Positions 24,145-32,064 of a DNA stretch of 54,982 nt are shown here, piece after piece. Every line of letters starts with the position of its first letter. Positions within the stretch are counted from its first letter, which is position 1. Made by a program: the position numbers and the translations under genes. This DNA is from Thermomicrobiaceae bacterium (GTDB lineage Bacteria > Chloroflexota > Chloroflexia > Thermomicrobiales > Thermomicrobiaceae): contig JADBJL010000014.1 of assembly GCA_014874455.1 (NCBI GenBank), positions 1-54,982 of the forward strand. The letters run 5' to 3'. The notes under the pieces are model-generated. The model was not told where the DNA came from. It worked only from the letters and a program-made list of their open reading frames with translations, and made no database searches.

Positions 24145-25035
24145 CTAGGCCATCCGCCGACGCACCCGCGGGTCGATCAAGTCACGGATGGTGTCACCGA
24201 TCAGGTTGAGGCTGAGCACGGTCAGAGTGAGCGCCAGGCCGGGGAGCAGCATCATCCATGGCGCCTCGCGGATGTACAGCCGGGCCTCGCCGAGGATGTT
24301 GCCCCAGCTCGGAAACTCGGGCGGTGGCCCGACGCCGAGGAAGCTCAGCGTCGCTTCGCCGAGCACGCCCTCGGCGAAGATGAAGGTGCCCTGGATGACG
24401 ATCGGTGACCAGGCGTTGGGGAGCACATGGTGCACAAGGACGCGGAAGTCGGTGGCGCCGATCGAGCGGGCGGCCTCGACGAACTGGCGCTCGCGCACGC
24501 TGAGCACGATGCTGCGCACCACCCGGGCGACACGCGGGATGAAGATGACGCCGAGCGCGATGATCACGTTGGTCAGGCTGGGGCCCCGAGCCGCAACGAT
24601 GCCGATCGCCAGGATGATGCCGGGGAAGGCCATCAGCGCGTCCATGACCCGCATCAGCACGCCGTCGAGGCGGCGGTAGTAGCCGGCCAGCAGCCCGAAG
24701 CCGATGCCCCCGGCCAGCGCCAGCATGGCGACCCCGAAGCCGGCAGTCAGCGAGATCCTCGCCCCGTACAGGGTGCGCGCGTAGAGGTCTCGCCCGAAGT
24801 TGTCGGTGCCGAAGGGATGGCCGGCCATCGGCGGGCTGAGCCGGTTGACCGGATCGACCGAGGTCGGGCTCTTGTCGGTCAGTGCGCCAGCGAAGAGGGC
24901 GATGAGGAGTACCCCGATGAGCACCGCTCCCCCAGCGATTCCGCCCGGGTAGCGGCGGATGCCATGCACGATCACTCGGCCGAGCGGGCGTTTCCGTTGG
25001 ACTGCCGGGGCGAGTAAGACCTGTCGCGCCGTCAC
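24145..25035 (-). CDS. dppC: ABC dipeptide/oligopeptide transporter permease DppC
   Basis: 296 residues from GTG 25035 with GAGAGG upstream; the longer frame to 25503 would lie inside the upstream gene. Six hydrophobic segments; the DNFGRDLYARTLYGARIS loop and the ATPase-contact region FVEAARSIGATDFRVLVHHVLPNAW (EAA motif) identify a DppC-type inner-membrane permease. Together with DppB and the binding protein it forms the import channel; the ATPase subunits are not in this window. Last gene of the operon before the terminator. Confidence 0.85.
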   Translation of the reverse strand: MTARQVLLAPAVQRKRPLGRVIVHGIRRYPGGIAGGAVLIGVLLIALFAGALTDKSPTSVDPVNRLSPPMAGHPFGTDNFGRDLYARTLYGARISLTAGFGVAMLALAGGIGFGLLAGYYRRLDGVLMRVMDALMAFPGIILAIGIVAARGPSLTNVIIALGVIFIPRVARVVRSIVLSVRERQFVEAARSIGATDFRVLVHHVLPNAWSPIVIQGTFIFAEGVLGEATLSFLGVGPPPEFPSWGNILGEARLYIREAPWMMLLPGLALTLTVLSLNLIGDTIRDLIDPRVRRRMA

Positions 25036-25079
25036 CTCTCGCCTCTCACCTTTGTCACGTCTTCTCCAGCACGGTCCCG

Positions 25080-26024
25080 CTAGGCGTAGCGGATTCGCGG
25101 ATCCAGGAAGGCGTAGAGAACGTCGATTCCCAGGTTGATCAGGACGTAGACGAGCGCGATCAGCAGGACGATCCCCTGGACGAGCGGGAAATCGCGCCGC
25201 AGTACCGCCTGGATCAGCAGACGCCCGACTCCTGGGATGTTGAAGACCTGCTCCGTCACCACGGCCCCGCCCATCAGGATCGCGAAGGTGAGACCGACGA
25301 CCGTCACGACCGGGATCAGCCCGTTGCGCAGGACGTGGCCCAGCAAGACTCGCGGCTCCGAGAGCCCCTTGGCCCGCGCGGTACGCACGAAGTCCTCGGA
25401 GAGGACATCGAGCATGACCGAGCGGGTCATCCGGGCGAGGAACGCCCCCTGCCCGGCGCCGAGCGTGATCGCCGGCAGGATCATCCGGCTGAGGTTCGCC
25501 CACAGCCCGTCCTCGAAAGGCTGGTAGCCCTGTGGTGGCAGCCAGCGGAGGCTCACTGCGAAGATGAAGATGAGGTTGAGCCCCAGCCAGAAGGTGGGCA
25601 TCGAGATGCCCACCATGGCCACCAGCATCGAACCGAAGTCGAGCAGTCGCCCTTGCCGGATGGCTGCCAGCATGCCGATCGGCACTCCAATGAGGATGGC
25701 GACCAGCGAGGCCAGAATGCTCAGCTCCAGCGTCGGTGCCAGGCGCTCGAGGATGGCTCGCGTCACCGGCTTGTTGAGGAAGATGCTCTGCCCCAGGTCG
25801 CCGCGCAGCAGCCCAGCGAACCAGCGCACGAGCTGGACGTGTACCGGGTCGTTCAGCCCGAGCTGGTCGCGGAGCTGCTCGATCTGCTCGGTCGTCGCAT
25901 CGGGGCCGAGCAGCACCGCGACCGGGTCGCCCGGGGTCATGTGCAAGAGCAGGAAGGTCGTGACCGCGACGATGAGCATCACTGGGACGGCCATGACCAG
26001 CCGGCGCAGAATGTAGGCGGTCAT
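25080..26024 (-). CDS. dppB: ABC dipeptide/oligopeptide transporter permease DppB
   Basis: 314 residues, start ATG 26024. N-terminal helix VMAVPVMLIVAVTTFLLLHM with the following TPGDPVAVLLGPDAT loop typical of DppB, further helices and the EAA loop FVRTARAKGLSEPRVLLGHVLRNG that docks the ATPase. 44 bases separate it from the DppC start. Works with the lipoprotein binding protein encoded immediately upstream. Confidence 0.9.
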   Translation of the reverse strand: MTAYILRRLVMAVPVMLIVAVTTFLLLHMTPGDPVAVLLGPDATTEQIEQLRDQLGLNDPVHVQLVRWFAGLLRGDLGQSIFLNKPVTRAILERLAPTLELSILASLVAILIGVPIGMLAAIRQGRLLDFGSMLVAMVGISMPTFWLGLNLIFIFAVSLRWLPPQGYQPFEDGLWANLSRMILPAITLGAGQGAFLARMTRSVMLDVLSEDFVRTARAKGLSEPRVLLGHVLRNGLIPVVTVVGLTFAILMGGAVVTEQVFNIPGVGRLLIQAVLRRDFPLVQGIVLLIALVYVLINLGIDVLYAFLDPRIRYA

Positions 26025-26069
26025 CGCGCTCGCCTCACCCTTGCCCGGTGCATTTCGCCTCCCAGCCGC

Positions 26070-27794
26070 TCACTCTTCGAACCAGCAGTTCCAGAAGAAC
26101 CAGTCCGGTCGGCTGGCGTACCCCTGGAGGCGCTTGCGGTAGCCCCGGAGCGTCGCGCCCTCGCAGATCTTGATCATGGCGGCGTCTTCCCACCAGACCT
26201 TGTCGAGCTCGGTGACGTACTCCTTGATCTTGGCCTCGTCGGTCTCGCCCATCAGTTGTTGCACGAGCTGGTCACGGCGCTCGTTGGCCCAGAAGCCTGG
26301 CCAGCTCGCGTTCATGTACGGCTGGAGCACGGGGTGCTGGTACGACTCGTGCCCGGTGATGAAGATGTCCCAGGCATCGCGCTGGCTGCGCGTCTTGACC
26401 AGCGTGGCCCAGTCCATGACCTGCAGGTCGATCACCGCGCCGATCGCCTCGAGCTGCTGCTTGAGGACCAGCGCCATGTTGTAGTTGTACGAGTACTCCT
26501 TCGTTGACAGCCAGCGGATCGGCCGCCCGTCGTAGCCGGCCTCCTGCAGGAGCTGCTTCGCCTTCTCCGGGTTCTTCTGATTGTAGTACTCCGCGCCGCC
26601 CTCGGTCTGCCAGGGCGTCTCCGGAGCGGACATGCTGGAGTACAGCCGGTAGAACTCGCTGCGCGAGAACCCGGCCTTGGCCACCGGCTCGACGTCGACG
26701 GCCGCCAGCAGGGCATGCCGCAGCTTGGGGTTGCTCATGATGCTCTCTTGCGACTTGTTGAAGTGCGCGCCGTAGAAGTAGTACGGCAGCGTCACCTGCA
26801 AGCTGAGGTCTGGCTCGGCGGTGAACGCGTCGTAGTTGTCGAGACTGAGTTGCTCGGCGAAGTCGAACTCGTCGGTCACCAGCCCATCGCCGCGCACGGC
26901 CTGCTCCGGCACCGGGATGAAGCGGATCTCGTCGAAGTACGGCACGCGGGCCCCGCCGTAGCCGTCGGCGGCGCCTTCCAGCGGAATGTAGTCGTCGTTG
27001 CGCACCAGGCTGATGTGCCGGTCGGGCAAGCGCTCCTTGAACTTGAACGGGCCGGTGCCGATGTATTCGCCCAGCTCCTTGTCGGGATAGGCTTCAGCCA
27101 GGTCTTTGGGGATGATCATCGCGTCGACCTGGGCCAGGAAGACCGGGGCAATGCCGGTCGGCTCCTTGAACTCGAAGCGCACTGTGGTCTCGTCGACCTT
27201 GTCCAGGTTGGCGACCCGGGTGAAGAAGTTCTTGCCACGCCCCGAGAGCTTCGAATACCGCGTCAACGACGCGATCACGTCGTCAGCGGTGAGCGGACGC
27301 CCGTCGTGGAACTTGACGTCCGGGCGCAGCGTGATGACCAGAACCTTGTTGTCGTCCTGGAACTCGTAGGACTCGGCCAGCATCGGCTTGGGGCTGAAGG
27401 TCGCGTCGCGGGCGAAGAGCGACTCGAACATGTGCCAGGTAATGTTGGCCGTGATGGTTGCGGTGGTGAACTGTGGGTCGAGGGCAGGCGGCTCACCGAT
27501 GATCGCCACCCGGAGCACGCCGCCCTTCTTTCCGCCAGCGGCGGGGCTGGGCTGAGCTGCCGCCGTCGGGGTCACCCCGCCGGCTGCTGGCGATGGGCCC
27601 GCTGCCGCGGTCGCCGCTGAAGTCGGGGTCGGTGCTCCGCCTTGCTCGGTTGTGCCACCGCCACAGGCAGCGAGCAGGCTGGCCAGGGCGCCTCCGCCCA
27701 GCAGGGCCGCCGAACCGCGCAGAAGCCCACGGCGGCCGAGCCGTCGCTGCAGCACCAGTGCCAGGTGGCGCTCGACCTCGTATCGCGAGTGCAC
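26070..27794 (-). CDS. ABC peptide-transport substrate-binding lipoprotein (SBP family 5)
   Basis: 574 residues from GTG 27794, chosen because GAGGAGAGGAG stands before it; an ATG at 27860 has none. The N-terminus has a twin-arginine-like RRLGRRGLLRG, a hydrophobic stretch and a lipobox LLAAC, so a Tat-exported lipoprotein is likely. Then a Thr/Pro/Ala linker and the family 5 fold (VLRVAIIGEPPALDPQ near residue 90 and FHDGRPLTADDVIASLTRYS). Binds peptides or related nutrients outside the membrane for the DppB/DppC permeases. Confidence 0.9.
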   Translation of the reverse strand: MHSRYEVERHLALVLQRRLGRRGLLRGSAALLGGGALASLLAACGGGTTEQGGAPTPTSAATAAAGPSPAAGGVTPTAAAQPSPAAGGKKGGVLRVAIIGEPPALDPQFTTATITANITWHMFESLFARDATFSPKPMLAESYEFQDDNKVLVITLRPDVKFHDGRPLTADDVIASLTRYSKLSGRGKNFFTRVANLDKVDETTVRFEFKEPTGIAPVFLAQVDAMIIPKDLAEAYPDKELGEYIGTGPFKFKERLPDRHISLVRNDDYIPLEGAADGYGGARVPYFDEIRFIPVPEQAVRGDGLVTDEFDFAEQLSLDNYDAFTAEPDLSLQVTLPYYFYGAHFNKSQESIMSNPKLRHALLAAVDVEPVAKAGFSRSEFYRLYSSMSAPETPWQTEGGAEYYNQKNPEKAKQLLQEAGYDGRPIRWLSTKEYSYNYNMALVLKQQLEAIGAVIDLQVMDWATLVKTRSQRDAWDIFITGHESYQHPVLQPYMNASWPGFWANERRDQLVQQLMGETDEAKIKEYVTELDKVWWEDAAMIKICEGATLRGYRKRLQGYASRPDWFFWNCWFEE

Positions 27795-27910
27795 GGGCGA
27801 ACTCCTCTCCTCGCATGCGACGTGCAGGCTGACCTCGTCAACCTGCACCGCTTCAGCCATGAGACCGATTTCAGCCCGGCCGTCTGACCTGCCGGGCGTG
27901 CCAGTGTGGC

Positions 27911-27939
27911 ACTATAGCGGGTAAGGGAGTGGCTGTCAA
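27911..27939 (-). promoter_or_regulatory. Promoter of the dipeptide-transport operon
   Basis: On the minus strand TTGACA (27934-27939) and TATAGT (27911-27916) are exactly 17 bases apart, near-ideal sigma-70-like consensus, 50-115 bases before the two possible starts of the binding-protein gene. Confidence 0.8.
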
Positions 27940-28156
27940 CGCTGCAAGGCGCAGACCTCCACCGCCGGGCCGCTCCGGATCGAAACCGCGGTGAGGCGGG
28001 CGATGTCGAGGATCGGCCAGCCAGGGGCTACCGGGCGAAAGCGCTCGTCGAGCTGGTACTCAGACGAGCGCCATCTGCCCGGAGTCCGACCTCCCGATCC
28101 GAGCGCTGGCTCCGTAGCCGCGCTCGAGGGTAACCGCCGTGTAGCCCGCTGGCTGG

Positions 28157-29335
28157 TCAAGCACGCTCAGTGGAAGTCAACGGGAGAGGCGGCGCCACGA
28201 TCCGGCCCGGATCGACCGGCAGCGAGGCGAGGACAGCGGCATTGGCGCGCTCGAATTCCTCGACATAACTCTGAAGGTTCCGGAGCTGCACCGGTGAGGG
28301 GTCGCCGTCGAACCAGGCCACCAGCCGGATGCGCTCGCCGCGCACGACGGAGACGACCGCCCCTTCGGCGAGCGCTGTCTTCTGGACGGGCGCTCCGAAC
28401 ATCTCTTCGGCCAGCGAGTCCAGCGCCGACATCATCCCGGCAGTGAGCGCCTCGTCCATCGGGAAGTGGCCCCAGGTGAAGACGGGCGTGCCCGAGAGGT
28501 CGATCACCGTCAACATCACCAGCTCAGCCAGTGGAAGCGTCGTCATCACGGCGGGGGGAGGGGGCGCCGGCTGGGTGATGGGGTGGCGCTGCGTCCAGGC
28601 CGCCAGCTCACGCTGCAGTGCCGTGAGATACTGCTGCAGCGCGTGCTCGGCCTCACCGAACTGGCCCAAGCTCAGCTCACCGAGCCCGAGGAGCTGGCGC
28701 AGGTGGGCCAGCCGAGCGTGGACGGCTTGGATCTGCGCTTCGAGCTCGGTCATGCGCAGGCGTCGTTGTCGCTCGGCCATCGCCACTCTCGCGGCTTCCC
28801 ACATGCGGGCCAGCCGCTGCTCCCAGAGCGTGCGCGCGTCGAGCCCCCGCGTGGGCTCGCTAGCTGGCTTGGGGGCGGGAGCCAGTGTGTGTTCAGGCCA
28901 ATCGGCGTTGAGGAACCCGCGGATATCTGCTGTGTGACCGGAGAGCGCAATCGCCAGGCCGGCGAGGCTGAGGAGCCAGATCACGGCCGCGGCCAGCAGC
29001 GGAATGAGCAGGAGCGAGCGGTCGAGACCCGGTGCCCAGGGCACGCCAGCGAGCAAGTTGAATGCCACCGCGATAGCCACTCGCATGGCCACCGTCAGCT
29101 CGAAGGTTGCCCGCGCGGCGGCCAGGCCCAAGAGGAGGGCGGTGGTGATCGCCGCGCGGGCGAGGTGGAGAGTAAGAGCCACCCGCGCGTGCCGGAGAAC
29201 GAACGGCCGTTCGAGCGGCAAGATCGCGATCACCAGCCCGCCAGCACCGAGATAGGCCGCCGCGGCCAGGAGCCGGCTCGGCCACGACGGCCGGGATACG
29301 GGCACCTGTCCCCCAGGAGTGCGCAATTCGACCAA
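28157..29335 (-). CDS. Membrane protein with coiled coil and roadblock-like domain
   Basis: 392 residues. Three or four hydrophobic segments in the first 140 residues, then a charged coiled coil (about 175-270: LWEQRLARMWEAARVAMAER ... LRQLLGLGEL), then a globular C-terminal domain with LAELVMLTVIDLSGTPVF, AGMMSALDSLAEEMFGA and VVSVVRGERIRLVAWFDG. The order beta-beta-helix-beta with a central helix is like roadblock/LC7 proteins, which support small GTPases or polarity switches. Family call rests on pattern only. Faces the SufR-like regulator. Confidence 0.5.
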   Translation of the reverse strand: MVELRTPGGQVPVSRPSWPSRLLAAAAYLGAGGLVIAILPLERPFVLRHARVALTLHLARAAITTALLLGLAAARATFELTVAMRVAIAVAFNLLAGVPWAPGLDRSLLLIPLLAAAVIWLLSLAGLAIALSGHTADIRGFLNADWPEHTLAPAPKPASEPTRGLDARTLWEQRLARMWEAARVAMAERQRRLRMTELEAQIQAVHARLAHLRQLLGLGELSLGQFGEAEHALQQYLTALQRELAAWTQRHPITQPAPPPPAVMTTLPLAELVMLTVIDLSGTPVFTWGHFPMDEALTAGMMSALDSLAEEMFGAPVQKTALAEGAVVSVVRGERIRLVAWFDGDPSPVQLRNLQSYVEEFERANAAVLASLPVDPGRIVAPPLPLTSTERA

Positions 29336-29425
29336 CTCGCTCCCCCGTCACTGCATGGCGGTGCGCACGCCATCGTTCTCCGATCCGCAAGCGGCTTTAT
29401 GGTATGATAGCGCCAGGAGGCGACT

Positions 29426-30091
29426 ATGGGAACACGCCTCGCGGCTCCGTTGCCGCGCAACGGCACGCGGCAGACTATCCTGAACCTCCTCAAGAAGAGT
29501 GACGGGCTGACCGCTGACCAGCTCGCCGATCAGCTCGGTGTCACCACGATGGCCGTCCGCAAGCATCTTGCGGCCCTGGAACGCGAGGGGCTGGTGGAGG
29601 CGACCCCGAACCGTCGGCCGGTCGGCCGACCGGCCCCGGTCTACCGGCTCTCGCGGCGTGCCGACGCGCTTTTCCCCAAGCAGTACGACCTGCTGCTCAC
29701 CGATCTCCTCGCAGACCTGCTCGAGCTGGACGGCGCTGAGAAGGTCGAGTTGCTCCTCGCCCGCCGCGCCGCGCGCACACGCGCCGAACTGGAGCACCGG
29801 CTGGCTCCCGCAGCGTGTCTCGAGGAGCGCGTCCAGCGCCTGGCACAAGCGATGGACGAGCTCGGCTACCTGGTGGCCTGGGAAAAGCTGGACGATTTGA
29901 CTTACCTCGTCAGCCAGTACCACTGCCCCATCCGGGAGGTCGCGGCTGTGTTCCCGGCCGCGTGCCGGTTGGAGGTGGACATGTATCGCGACCTGCTGGG
30001 GGCTGAGATCGAGCGCTGCCACTACCTGCTAGCTGGCGACCACCGCTGCTGCTACGTCATCCGAGCTGGAGACGCCGCCACCTGCGCGTGA
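29426..30091 (+). CDS. SufR-like winged-helix regulator with metal-cluster cysteines
   Basis: 221 residues, AGGAGG before ATG 29426. The N-terminal winged helix (ILNLLKKSDGLTADQLADQL then VTTMAVRKHLAALEREGLV) is followed by the conserved half YHCPIREVAAVFPAACRLEV and ERCHYLLAGDHRCCYVI. Cysteines in YHCP, AAC, ERC and RCC are the ligands used by the SufR/DeoR-type iron-sulfur regulators to sense Fe-S status. It probably controls cluster assembly or the peroxide-response genes beside it (peroxiredoxin lies 20 bases beyond on the other strand). Confidence 0.75.
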   Translation: MGTRLAAPLPRNGTRQTILNLLKKSDGLTADQLADQLGVTTMAVRKHLAALEREGLVEATPNRRPVGRPAPVYRLSRRADALFPKQYDLLLTDLLADLLELDGAEKVELLLARRAARTRAELEHRLAPAACLEERVQRLAQAMDELGYLVAWEKLDDLTYLVSQYHCPIREVAAVFPAACRLEVDMYRDLLGAEIERCHYLLAGDHRCCYVIRAGDAATCA

Positions 30092-30110
30092 GCCGGCCAG
30101 CGGCACAGTC

Positions 30111-30683
30111 TCATCGCTTGCCGCGTTCCGCTAGCCAGGCGATGACCTGCTCGGCGTTCCGCTGCGGCGGAAAGACCGGGTAGAACACCTTCACGATCTG
30201 CCCATCTTCGATGACCAGCGTCAGGCGGTTGATCAGCGTCATGCCCTCTACCACGAAGGTCGGCAGGCGCAGCGCCCGGGCGAAGCGCAGCTCGGCATCG
30301 CTCAAGAGGGCAAACGGGAGCCGCAGACGCTCCGCAGCCTCCCGCTGGTACCCGGTATCCTGTGTGCTGAGGCCGTAGACCTGCGCGCCGAGCGCCAGCA
30401 GTTCCTGGTAGTGGTCGCGGAAGGCGCAGGACTGCGCCGTGCAGCCACGGGCACCGGGGATCTCGTCCCAGCCCGCCGGAAGCGGCTCACCTGGCCGCCC
30501 GGTGCGGGGATAGCAGTAGACGACCGTCGTCCCGAGCAGCCCTGACAGATCGACGGTTCCCCCCGCCGTCGACGGCAGGGGAACGGATGGAACCCGTAGC
30601 CCCGGCAGGTGATCGCACGCGCCGTCGTCCTCCGGAACCGGGAGATTCGCTGGAAGTTCGTACAGGCTGCCCGCCTCCGCCAC
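30111..30683 (-). CDS. Peroxiredoxin (AhpC/TSA family)
   Basis: 190 residues. The segment ARGCTAQSCAFRDHYQELLAL is the N-terminal cysteine loop of a thioredoxin-fold peroxiredoxin with an unusual Cys-x4-Cys pair, followed by LGAQVYGLSTQDTGYQREAAER and the final FYPVFPPQRNAEQVIAWL. Reduces hydroperoxides using electrons from a thioredoxin-like donor. Converges with the SufR-like gene (20 bases between stops) and is directly downstream of the peptidase gene. Confidence 0.8.
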   Translation of the reverse strand: MAEAGSLYELPANLPVPEDDGACDHLPGLRVPSVPLPSTAGGTVDLSGLLGTTVVYCYPRTGRPGEPLPAGWDEIPGARGCTAQSCAFRDHYQELLALGAQVYGLSTQDTGYQREAAERLRLPFALLSDAELRFARALRLPTFVVEGMTLINRLTLVIEDGQIVKVFYPVFPPQRNAEQVIAWLAERGKR

Positions 30684-30705
30684 CGAGCACCTCCTGCCTC
30701 GCCGC

Positions 30706-31860
30706 TCAGCCGACGATGACGAGATCGTGCCGAGCGCGGTTGAGCGCGCGCCCGCCCTGCTTCGTCACCAGGACGACGTCCTCGACCCGGTTGCCGTAGC
30801 GACCGGGCAGGATCACGCTCGGCTCCACCGTGAACGTCATGTTCGCCTGGAGAACCGTCTGGTCGACGACGTCGAGGTACGGCGGCTCGTGGACAGTCAC
30901 GCCGATCCCGTGCCCCAGCCGGTGGGTGAAGCCCTCGCCGTAGCCGGCCTCCTCGATCACGCGGCGGGCGACGGCGTTCACCTCTGCCGCGGTGACCTGG
31001 CCGGCGCGCATCGCCTGCATTGCCACAGCCTGCGCTTCGAGCACCAGTTCGTGGATCCGGCGGTACTCCTCCGGCGGCTCGCCGACGAAGGCGGAGCGGC
31101 CGAAGTCGGAGCAGTAGCCATCGAGCACGCACCCGAAGTCGAACATCACCGAGTCGCCCGGCCGCAGCCGGCGTCCGGTGCTGGAGCGCGTCGTCCCCGT
31201 GTGGCTGGTGGCGCCCTCACCGATGAAGAACACCCCGGTCTCGAACGAGGTGTACTCGGCACCGAGGAGAGCGAACTGCCGCTCGATCTCCAGCGCGACC
31301 TCGAACTCGGTGACGCCGGGCACAAGCTGCCGAACCACGGCCTCGAAGACCTGGTCGGCCAGCTCGGCTGCCCGGCGCATGGCCTCGATCTCCTCGTCGT
31401 CCTTGATCATCCGCATCGGCGCGATGAGGTCGGCAGCGGACGAGAACGCGGCCTCCGGCAGGAGCCGGCGCAGCTCCAGGGCAGTACGGGCCCAAAGCCG
31501 TTCATCGAGCGCGAGCCGTCGCGGCGAGCCAGCGACCGCCTGCACGGCGCTTCGCAGCACCTCGGCCGGGTCTTCGGACTCGCGGATGAGCCGCACCTCG
31601 CTCACCCAGGGCTTGCCCTGCGCCTCCTCGCGGTAGAAGTTCCCGCCCATCCGGGGAGCCAGGACGGTGACGCCGCCGCGCTGGCCGATCAGCGCGATGC
31701 TGGCCCAATCCCCGTAGGCGTTGTGGTCAGTGCCGTGCTCGAGTGGTCGGCGGATGCCGGTGAGGTAGAAGAGGTTGGCGCCACGGGAGAGGCAGAGCAG
31801 ATCCACGCCGGCCTGCTCCATCCGCGCCTGGAGCGCGTCGATCCGTCGCCGGAAGTCCAT
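30706..31860 (-). CDS. Xaa-Pro peptidase (creatinase/prolidase family, M24)
   Basis: 384 residues from ATG 31860; a much longer frame to 33240 is antisense to the hydrolase gene and rejected. A creatinase-type N-terminal half is followed by the metal-binding pita-bread domain: VMFDFGCVLDGYCSDFGRS, HRLGHGIGVTVHEPPY and TVEPSVILPGRYGNRVEDV, giving the five D/D/H/E/E metal ligands. Cleaves N-terminal residues before proline, likely in peptide recycling. Divergent from the CocE-type hydrolase across about 200 bases. Confidence 0.9.
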   Translation of the reverse strand: MDFRRRIDALQARMEQAGVDLLCLSRGANLFYLTGIRRPLEHGTDHNAYGDWASIALIGQRGGVTVLAPRMGGNFYREEAQGKPWVSEVRLIRESEDPAEVLRSAVQAVAGSPRRLALDERLWARTALELRRLLPEAAFSSAADLIAPMRMIKDDEEIEAMRRAAELADQVFEAVVRQLVPGVTEFEVALEIERQFALLGAEYTSFETGVFFIGEGATSHTGTTRSSTGRRLRPGDSVMFDFGCVLDGYCSDFGRSAFVGEPPEEYRRIHELVLEAQAVAMQAMRAGQVTAAEVNAVARRVIEEAGYGEGFTHRLGHGIGVTVHEPPYLDVVDQTVLQANMTFTVEPSVILPGRYGNRVEDVVLVTKQGGRALNRARHDLVIVG

Positions 31861-32064
31861 GGCCGCCTCCCTCTCGGACGCCTCGTCTCGTCGCAGGTTC
31901 CGCTGCTGCCTTGAGCAGTATAACGGCAAGTGTGGTGCAGTGGCTGCCCAATGTGACGGTATGGTCACGGTGGTGCGCGCCTTTCTCGACCACACCGTGC
32001 CCGCTGGCCGCGGCCATGCGAGAATGCGGCCGAGGGTGGACGGGCCGGTGGAGGGAGGAGACGA

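Noticed and set aside
25036-25503. Upstream extension of the DppC frame
   Set aside because: Lies within the DppB gene and lacks permease character.
27936-28160. 74-codon minus-strand frame next to the dipeptide operon promoter
   Set aside because: Its 3' end overlaps the operon promoter; the part YQLDERFRPVAPGWPILDIA is coherent and may be a gene remnant, but no start, family or ribosome site was found.
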